12,316 bases of DNA from Verrucomicrobiota bacterium (GTDB taxonomy: Bacteria; Verrucomicrobiota; Kiritimatiellia; UBA8416; JAIOPI01): contig JAQCIA010000027.1 of assembly GCA_027620105.1 (NCBI GenBank), positions 1-12,316 on the forward strand. Direction: 5' to 3'. The notes beneath the pieces are model-generated. The model was not told the DNA's origin, did not search any database, and saw nothing but the letters and a program-made list of their open reading frames with translations. The position numbers were made by a program, and so were the translations under genes. How positions within the stretch are numbered: the stretch's first letter is position 1; the number at the start of each line of letters is the position of its first letter. Below are positions 7,135 through 12,316 of this stretch, in pieces.

Positions 7135-8754
7135 TCACTGCGTCACGCGCGGCAGTTCCGTCAGCACCACCTTCGGATTGCGTTCGGTGAAGTACCCCAG
7201 CCCCCAGTCGGTCGTGAACAAAATCACCGTGCGTCCGCGCTCATCCGCCGCCACTCGGCAACCGGCCGGCAACACCTCGTCCGTCACCGCCGCCGGTGGC
7301 ACTTCCGGCGCCACCCAGCGAATCACCTTCCAGGGCGCCGGCTCGATCCGACTCTCCGCGCCGTACTCCGACCGCAACCGATACTGCATCACCTCGAACT
7401 GCAAGGGCCCCACCGCCCCCAGCAACGGCACGCGCTGAACACTGTCTTTCAGGAAGTACGACTGCACCGCGCCTTCCTGCAGCAGATGGTCCAGCCCCGC
7501 CCGGAAGCGCTTGAACTGTGCAGTGGTGGTCCCATGCAGAAACGCAAAACACTCGGGCGCAAAGCGCGGGATGGTGTCGTACACAATCGCGGGGTCCTCT
7601 CCCAGCGTATCGCCAATGCCGAACTCCGCATGCCCCACCACGCCAATCACATCGCCGGGATAGGCCTCCTCGATCGTCTCGCGTTCGCGCGCAAACATTT
7701 TGTGCGAGCGCGGCAGGCGTACCGTGGCGCCGGTGCGACTGTGCACCACCTTTAGATCGCGCGTGAACCGACCTGTGCAAATCCGCATGAAAGCAATCTG
7801 ATCGCGATGATTCGGATCCATATTGGACTGAATCTTAAAAATAAAACCCGAAAACGTGGGGTGCTCGGGCGATATCATCCCCTGGGACGTGGCCCGTGGC
7901 CCCGGCGGCGGCGCATGCGCAATGAAGGCATCCAGCAGCAGTTGCACACCAAAATTGTTGCTCGCACTCCCGAAGAACACCGGGGTCATCTCGCCCGCAA
8001 GCACCGCCGCCGTATCGAACGTGTGCCCCGCCGCGTCAAGCATCGCCAGTTCATCCGTGACCTTTGCCAGCGTGCGTTCATCCAGCCGCGCCTGCACCTC
8101 CGGATCCGTCAATCCATGAATCGCCACCGGCGCCCGATAGGCCCCTCCCGGCACGCGTTCGAAAAAATGGGCCCGACCGGCCCGGCGATCATACACACCG
8201 CTAAACTCCGCCCCCGTCCCCAGCGGCCACTGCATCGCGTATGTGCGCAGCCCAAGCACGCTTTCAAGCTCGTCGAGCAGTTCCAGCGGCTCGCGCGTTG
8301 GCCGATCCAGCTTGTTCATGAATGTGAAGATGGGAATGCGCCGCATCCGGCAAACTTGAAACAGCTTGCGCGTCTGGCTTTCAATCCCTTTCGCGGCATC
8401 AATCACCATCACGACCGCATCCACCGCCATCAGCACGCGATAGGTATCTTCAGAAAAGTCTTTGTGGCCCGGGGTGTCGAGCAGGTTCACGCAGCAGTCG
8501 CCGTAATCAAACTGCAACACGGTGGAGGACACGGAAATACCGCGCTGACGTTCCAGTTCCATCCAGTCTGATGTCGTGGAGCGCTGCTGCTTGCGCGCCG
8601 TCACCGACCCGGCAGCCTGAACCGCGCCCGCGTAGAGCAAAAACTTTTCCGTGAGCGTGGTCTTGCCGGCATCCGGATGCGAAATGATCGCAAACGTGCG
8701 GCGTCGGGCTATTTCGGCCTTTGGGTCCATGGGAATCGCGAAAGGCCCGGGCAT
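7135..8754 (-). CDS. prfC: Peptide chain release factor 3
   Basis: Ribosome-associated translational GTPase that removes release factors RF1/RF2 after peptide release and helps post-peptidyl-transfer quality control. Its 539 residues are usual for RF3. Numbered from the ATG at 8754, the GTPase motifs are SHPDAGKT (25-32, P-loop), the switch I region with RGISVSST (71-78), DTPGH (93-97), NKLD (147-150) and GSAS (262-265). The N-terminal RRRTFAIISHPDAGKTT is typical of RF3 and separates it from EF-G and TypA. The beta-barrel domain II follows from about residue 300 and the RF3 C-terminal domain ends the protein. The start is uncertain: ATG 8730 (MDPKAEIARRRTF) resembles the usual RF3 length at the N terminus better, and neither start has a good ribosome site. 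It lies on the same strand as ileS, 293 bases downstream of it, and converges on the glycosyltransferase. Confidence 0.95.
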   Translation of the reverse strand: MPGPFAIPMDPKAEIARRRTFAIISHPDAGKTTLTEKFLLYAGAVQAAGSVTARKQQRSTTSDWMELERQRGISVSSTVLQFDYGDCCVNLLDTPGHKDFSEDTYRVLMAVDAVVMVIDAAKGIESQTRKLFQVCRMRRIPIFTFMNKLDRPTREPLELLDELESVLGLRTYAMQWPLGTGAEFSGVYDRRAGRAHFFERVPGGAYRAPVAIHGLTDPEVQARLDERTLAKVTDELAMLDAAGHTFDTAAVLAGEMTPVFFGSASNNFGVQLLLDAFIAHAPPPGPRATSQGMISPEHPTFSGFIFKIQSNMDPNHRDQIAFMRICTGRFTRDLKVVHSRTGATVRLPRSHKMFARERETIEEAYPGDVIGVVGHAEFGIGDTLGEDPAIVYDTIPRFAPECFAFLHGTTTAQFKRFRAGLDHLLQEGAVQSYFLKDSVQRVPLLGAVGPLQFEVMQYRLRSEYGAESRIEPAPWKVIRWVAPEVPPAAVTDEVLPAGCRVAADERGRTVILFTTDWGLGYFTERNPKVVLTELPRVTQ

Positions 8755-8839
8755 GCAGTGCCGCGGGCAAATTTGAGCGTCAACCGCCGGACCGGCGGAT
8801 GAGCAGTGAACGTGTATCTGCCACCATCAACATCGCCGC

Positions 8840-8868
8840 AGTATAGCGCCACGCCGCTCAAAAAACAG
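8840..8868 (-). promoter_or_regulatory. Candidate prfC promoter
   Basis: On the minus strand, TATACT (8845-8840) is a good -10 box (5 of 6). A weak -35, CTGTTT (8868-8863), sits 17 bases upstream. Transcription from here would leave an untranslated leader of about 80 to 105 bases, depending on which prfC start is used. Transcription continuing from ileS is the alternative. Confidence 0.3.
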
Positions 8869-8876
8869 GCAAATCC

Positions 8877-8960
8877 AACCTTCGGCAGTGCGCATGACAT
8901 CAGAGGCTGGCCGTTGTCGGTTTCGGGATCGCGCTTCAGCGGAATCTCGTAGCTCAACAT
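8877..8960 (-). pseudogene. Possible HicB-antitoxin-like N-terminal remnant
   Basis: A 28-residue stretch beginning at ATG 8960 reads MLSYEIPLKRDPETDNG and continues to LPKV. This resembles the first beta-hairpin of HicB-type antitoxins (start, Y-x-[IV], acidic turn with NG, L-x-x-x-x-x-LP-[EK]-V). After LPKV no frame continues with the expected FG...EAL helix; the same frame runs on to 8709 with unrelated sequence over the prfC start. No hicA-like gene is seen before it. The frame is also the one that follows the ileS stop directly. I read it as a degraded fragment, with chance similarity a real possibility. Confidence 0.3.
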
Positions 8961-9047
8961 GCCCCAGTTGAACGCTGCCACATACCCGGCCGGCCAGGCC
9001 GTTGCGCCCCCCAGGCGGCGGCCTCCGCAACCTGGCCCGGTCCGCTC

Positions 9048-12000
9048 TCAGGCCTTGACGATCCGAATGCGACAGGCATGCCCATTCACATCCCACGCCT
9101 CAATCGCTTCGTCAATGTCATCGCTTGGCGCCGTGCCCAGACTCAGAATCTCGGCATTCACATACTGCATATGCTCCGCCAGTGCCGCCCGCAAGGCATC
9201 ACCCGCAGAGAACTGCACCTGAATGCGATCGCTCACTTCCAACCCGGTTGTCTTGCGCAAATTCTGAACTTTGTTCACAAACTCACGGGCCAGCCCTTCA
9301 CGCACCAGCGCATCCGTCAGCTGCGTCTCCAGCGCCACCACGAGCTCGCCTTCCGCCGCCACCACCATCCCCGCCAGCGGTGTGCGCTCAATCACCACAT
9401 CACCCGCCCCCAGGTCCACCTGTGATCCGTCGGCCAATGCAATTGCCACCGCCTGCCCCGAGGCCAGACGTTCCAAGGTTGCCGAATCGAGCGTGGCGAT
9501 CACTTTGGCCGCCTCTTTCATTCTCGGGCCCAATTTCGCACCCAGCGCCTTGAAATCGGCCTTGGCCTTGAGTGACGCCAACTCCGTTTCCTGCGCACCA
9601 AAGACGACGGATTTGACGTTCAATTCGTCTTCGACCAGATCCTTCAGCGCTTCGATGCCTGCCAGCGTCGCCGCATTGCGCGATACCACATGCAACACCG
9701 CCAATGGCTGGCGCACCTTGAGGTCATGCGCCGCGCGCAGGGCTCGGCCGAGCTGCACAACCGTCATCACATGCACCATGCGCGCTTCGAGTTCGGGATC
9801 ACGGTGCGCCTGATTTGCCTCCGGAAAATCGCACAGATGCACCGATGTCGGCATCGTCGCCGTGCGCAAATTCATAAACATGCTGTCGCTCAGGAAGGGC
9901 ATGAACGGCGCCGCCACCTTGGCAAGCTGTGTCAGCACATAGTGGAGCGTCGCGTAGGCCTGGGCTTTATCCGCATCGTTCAGCGATTTCCAGAACCGTC
10001 GCCGGCTGCGGCGAATGTACCAATTCGTCAGGTCTTCGATAAAATGCACAAAGGGCCGCACCGCACGCTGCAAGTCATACTCGTCCAGCGCCGCCACAAC
10101 GCGATCCAGCAGTGTCTCGAGCGAACTCACGATCCAGCGATCAAGCACGTTGCTGCGCGCCACGCCGTTGTCGCTCTCTACCGGCTGCCATCCATCCACA
10201 TTCGCGTAAGTCACGAAAAAGCTGTACGCATTCCAGAGCGGAATGATGATGTTGCGCATGAGGTGCTTGACGCCCTCTTCGGAGAAGCGCAGATCCTCGG
10301 CACGCACAACCGGCGAATAGACCAGATAGAGCCGCAAGGCGTCCGCCCCATACGTCTCGATCAGCTGCGCCGGGTCGGGGTAATTCTTCAGGCGCTTGCT
10401 CATCTTGCGCCCGTCCTCCGCCAGCACCAGCCCGTTGACCACCACGTTGCGAAAGGCGGGTTTGTCAAACAGCGCCACCGAAAGCACCATCAGCGTATAG
10501 AACCATCCGCGCGTCTGATCCAACCCCTCGGCAATAAAGTCGGCTGGAAAATGGCCTTCGAACCGCTCGCGATTCTCGAACGGATAGTGCGCCTGCGCAT
10601 AGGGCATGGCCCCACTTTCGAACCAGCAATCCAGCACTTCCGGAACCCGCTTGAGCGTGCCCTTCCCATTGCGGGAAGGCAGCTCCAGACCGTCAACGAA
10701 ATGCTTGTGCAGATCCGTGACCTTCTTTCCCGAGCGCGCCTCCAGCTCCGCGATGGAGCCGATACATTCAATCTCCTTACCGTCCTCGCTGCGCCAGATG
10801 GGCAGCGGCGTTCCCCAATAGCGGTTTCGCGAAATCGCCCAGTCCCGCGCCCCTTCGAGCCATTTTCCAAAACGCCCGTCGCGCAAGTGATCCGGCACCC
10901 AGCGGATCTGCGCATTCGCCGCCAGGAGGCGTTCCTTCAGCGCCTCAACGCGCACGAACCAGGTCGAGATTGCGCGATAGAGCAGCGGTGTGTCGCAGCG
11001 CCAGCAGTGCGGATAACTGTGCTTGATCGTGTCACGCCGGACCAGCTTTCCCTCAACCTTGAGACGCGCCATGATATCAGCATCAGCCGCCTTGACTGCC
11101 CGCCCCGCGAAATCCGGCACGTCCTCGCTGAACCGGCCTTCCGCGTCCATGGGGCACACCGCCGGCAGCTTCTCTACCGCACCCAGCCGCGCATCATCCT
11201 CGCCGAATCCCGGCGCGATATGCACCACACCCGTGCCGTCTTCGGTGGAAACAAAGTCCCCGGCCACGATGCGAAAGGCACCGGCGCTTGCCTTCAGCCC
11301 CGCAAAATAGGGAAAGAGCGGCTCATATGTCCGTCCCACCAGTTCGGCTCCGCGCAAATCGCGTGTCGCGCCGTGATCTTTGTCGCTCTTGTAGTACTGC
11401 CCCAAGCGAGCCTTTGCGAGGTAGTACACCGCGTCGCCATCCTCAACCCGCACGTAGGGAATGTCCACGCCCACCGCCAGCGCCATGTTGGATGGCAAGG
11501 TCCAGGGCGTCGTCGTCCAAGCCAGGATGAACGCCCCCGGTTCGTCGTCGAGCTTGAAGCGCACCGTAATGGCCGGGTCGACCACATCTTTGTAGCCTTG
11601 ATTCGTCTCGAAATTCGACAGGGGTGTGGCGCAGCGCGGACAGTAAGGCAGAATTTTCTGACCTTCGTACACCAGGCCCTTTTCCCACAAGGATTTGAAA
11701 ACCCACCAGATGGATTCCATGTAAGTAGGGTCCATGGTCTTGTAGTCGCGATCAAAATCAACCCACCGCCCCATGCGCGTCACGGTCTCGCGCCATTCGC
11801 GCGTGTAGCGCAGCACGATGCTGCGGCAGCGTTCATTGAAAACATCCACGCCCATCTTCTCGATGTCGCTCTTGCCGCTGATGCCCAGGTCCTGCTCCAC
11901 TTCGTACTCCACCGGCAGACCGTGGCAATCCCACCCAAAGCGGCGATCCACAAACTTGCCCCGCATGGTCTGGTAACGCGGCACGATGTCCTTGATCGTG

Positions 12001-12185
12001 CCGGCCAGCAGGTGCCCATAGTGCGGCGTCCCCGTCGCGAAGGGAGGGCCATCGTAAAAGACGAACTCCTCACCGGCGCGACGCATATCCAAAGACTGCT
12101 GAAAAACGTCATGCGTTTTCCAGACGTCCAGCACCTCGCGCTCCATCTGGGAAAAATCGGTCTTATTGGAAACAGCTTTGAACAT
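9048..12185 (-). CDS. ileS: Isoleucyl-tRNA synthetase, long type-2-like form
   Basis: Charges tRNA-Ile with isoleucine and edits misactivated valine; cytoplasmic class I enzyme. It has 1045 residues. The class I signatures are HYGH (55-58, in PPFATGTPHYGH) and KMSKR (594-598). The CP1 editing domain spans about 195-400, with TTTPWTLPSN (224-233) and GTGVVHIAPGFGEDD (317-331). Cys pairs at 182/185 (CPRC) and 394/397 (CWRC) look like a zinc site. The region after the catalytic core holds DWAISRNRYWGTPLPIW and the anticodon-binding helices, and a long C-terminal domain lacks the four-Cys zinc finger of E. coli-type enzymes. Length and C terminus fit the eukaryote-like type 2 clade, many of whose members tolerate mupirocin. 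The start ATG has an in-frame TAG 12 bases upstream and a purine run AGAGAG before it. Confidence 0.97.
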   Translation of the reverse strand: MFKAVSNKTDFSQMEREVLDVWKTHDVFQQSLDMRRAGEEFVFYDGPPFATGTPHYGHLLAGTIKDIVPRYQTMRGKFVDRRFGWDCHGLPVEYEVEQDLGISGKSDIEKMGVDVFNERCRSIVLRYTREWRETVTRMGRWVDFDRDYKTMDPTYMESIWWVFKSLWEKGLVYEGQKILPYCPRCATPLSNFETNQGYKDVVDPAITVRFKLDDEPGAFILAWTTTPWTLPSNMALAVGVDIPYVRVEDGDAVYYLAKARLGQYYKSDKDHGATRDLRGAELVGRTYEPLFPYFAGLKASAGAFRIVAGDFVSTEDGTGVVHIAPGFGEDDARLGAVEKLPAVCPMDAEGRFSEDVPDFAGRAVKAADADIMARLKVEGKLVRRDTIKHSYPHCWRCDTPLLYRAISTWFVRVEALKERLLAANAQIRWVPDHLRDGRFGKWLEGARDWAISRNRYWGTPLPIWRSEDGKEIECIGSIAELEARSGKKVTDLHKHFVDGLELPSRNGKGTLKRVPEVLDCWFESGAMPYAQAHYPFENRERFEGHFPADFIAEGLDQTRGWFYTLMVLSVALFDKPAFRNVVVNGLVLAEDGRKMSKRLKNYPDPAQLIETYGADALRLYLVYSPVVRAEDLRFSEEGVKHLMRNIIIPLWNAYSFFVTYANVDGWQPVESDNGVARSNVLDRWIVSSLETLLDRVVAALDEYDLQRAVRPFVHFIEDLTNWYIRRSRRRFWKSLNDADKAQAYATLHYVLTQLAKVAAPFMPFLSDSMFMNLRTATMPTSVHLCDFPEANQAHRDPELEARMVHVMTVVQLGRALRAAHDLKVRQPLAVLHVVSRNAATLAGIEALKDLVEDELNVKSVVFGAQETELASLKAKADFKALGAKLGPRMKEAAKVIATLDSATLERLASGQAVAIALADGSQVDLGAGDVVIERTPLAGMVVAAEGELVVALETQLTDALVREGLAREFVNKVQNLRKTTGLEVSDRIQVQFSAGDALRAALAEHMQYVNAEILSLGTAPSDDIDEAIEAWDVNGHACRIRIVKA

Positions 12186-12255
12186 GCAGTCTCTCTACAT
12201 GAAACCACTTGCTTCCATCAATAACACTTTGATTGCAGCAGCGCGCGGAGGCCCA

Positions 12256-12278
12256 CGGACGGTCCAGAAACCCGTCCG
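12256..12278 (-). repeat. Inverted repeat in the ileS upstream region
   Basis: CGGACGG and CCGTCCG, 7 bases each, pair perfectly around a 9-base loop, about 70 bases before the ileS start. No T-run follows on either strand, so it is not an intrinsic terminator by itself. It shares its CGGACG/CGTCCG core with the neighbouring hairpin. Confidence 0.45.
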
Positions 12279-12289
12279 GACCTTCACGT

Positions 12290-12316
12290 GCGTCCGCAAG
12301 CCGCCGTACCGGACGC
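12290..12316 (-). repeat. Second inverted repeat upstream of ileS, at window edge
   Basis: GCGTCCG and CGGACGC, 7 bases each, pair around a 13-base loop; the repeat ends exactly at the window edge and may extend beyond. Its arms are nearly the same as those of the adjacent inverted repeat. Confidence 0.4.

Larger units (their letters stand above)
8755..9047. other. Intergenic region between ileS and prfC
   Basis: The gap holds the HicB-like fragment and the TATACT promoter candidate described separately. The part next to ileS (about 8985-9047) is very GC-rich. I see no run of T after a hairpin on the minus strand, so no intrinsic terminator for ileS can be called, and no tRNA or further gene is visible. 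Confidence 0.5.

Noticed and set aside
12195..12218. Seven-codon leader ORF upstream of ileS
   Set aside because: It has no isoleucine codons and no attenuator-like terminator follows, so an amino-acid-responsive leader is not supported.
9690..12224. 844-codon open frame on the plus strand opposite ileS
   Set aside because: It is antisense to a textbook IleRS with all motifs intact. The translation is His/Arg/Gln-rich with no domain, as expected for a shadow frame in GC-rich DNA.
12186..12316. T-box riboswitch for ileS
   Set aside because: I could not find the conserved T-box sequence or an antiterminator/terminator pair in the 131 bases available.

Overview
This GC-rich window looks like a core chromosomal segment of a Gram-negative bacterium. 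The evidence for an outer envelope is an inner-membrane-anchored SurA/PpiD-like chaperone, a heptosyltransferase-type family 9 glycosyltransferase and a large GT-C-like membrane protein with an extracytoplasmic carbohydrate-module-like insert. The long isoleucyl-tRNA synthetase without a C-terminal zinc finger, the 'W-x-LGPF' module and the weak use of Shine-Dalgarno sites would fit the Verrucomicrobiota/Kiritimatiellota/Planctomycetota neighbourhood. That placement is an inference and not firm.

Layout: four genes read rightwards. They are a PpiD-like periplasmic folding factor (135-1799), phosphopentomutase deoB (1949-3145), a GT-C/YfhO-like polytopic membrane protein (3149-5800, only 3 bases after deoB) and a family 9 glycosyltransferase (5868-7007). 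Two genes read leftwards: peptide chain release factor 3 prfC (7135-8754) and isoleucyl-tRNA synthetase ileS (9048-12185). The two blocks converge at 7008-7134, where no convincing terminator is visible. The 287-base gap between ileS and prfC holds a possible HicB-antitoxin-like N-terminal remnant and a candidate prfC promoter. The 131 bases upstream of ileS carry two short hairpins that can re-pair with each other.

How the genes relate: the PpiD-like protein, the membrane protein and the family 9 transferase all point to envelope assembly (protein folding outside the cytoplasm, and glycan synthesis). deoB belongs to nucleoside salvage, while prfC and ileS belong to translation. I see no CRISPR array, mobile element, tRNA or rRNA, and no clear new defence or biosynthetic system.

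The most interesting signals are: a matching promoter layout at deoB and the glycosyltransferase (TTGnnn, 17 bases, TAnCCT, 5 bases, ATG) that predicts leaderless mRNAs; an internal domain duplication in the PpiD-like protein, with no parvulin signature; and the mosaic architecture of the membrane protein.
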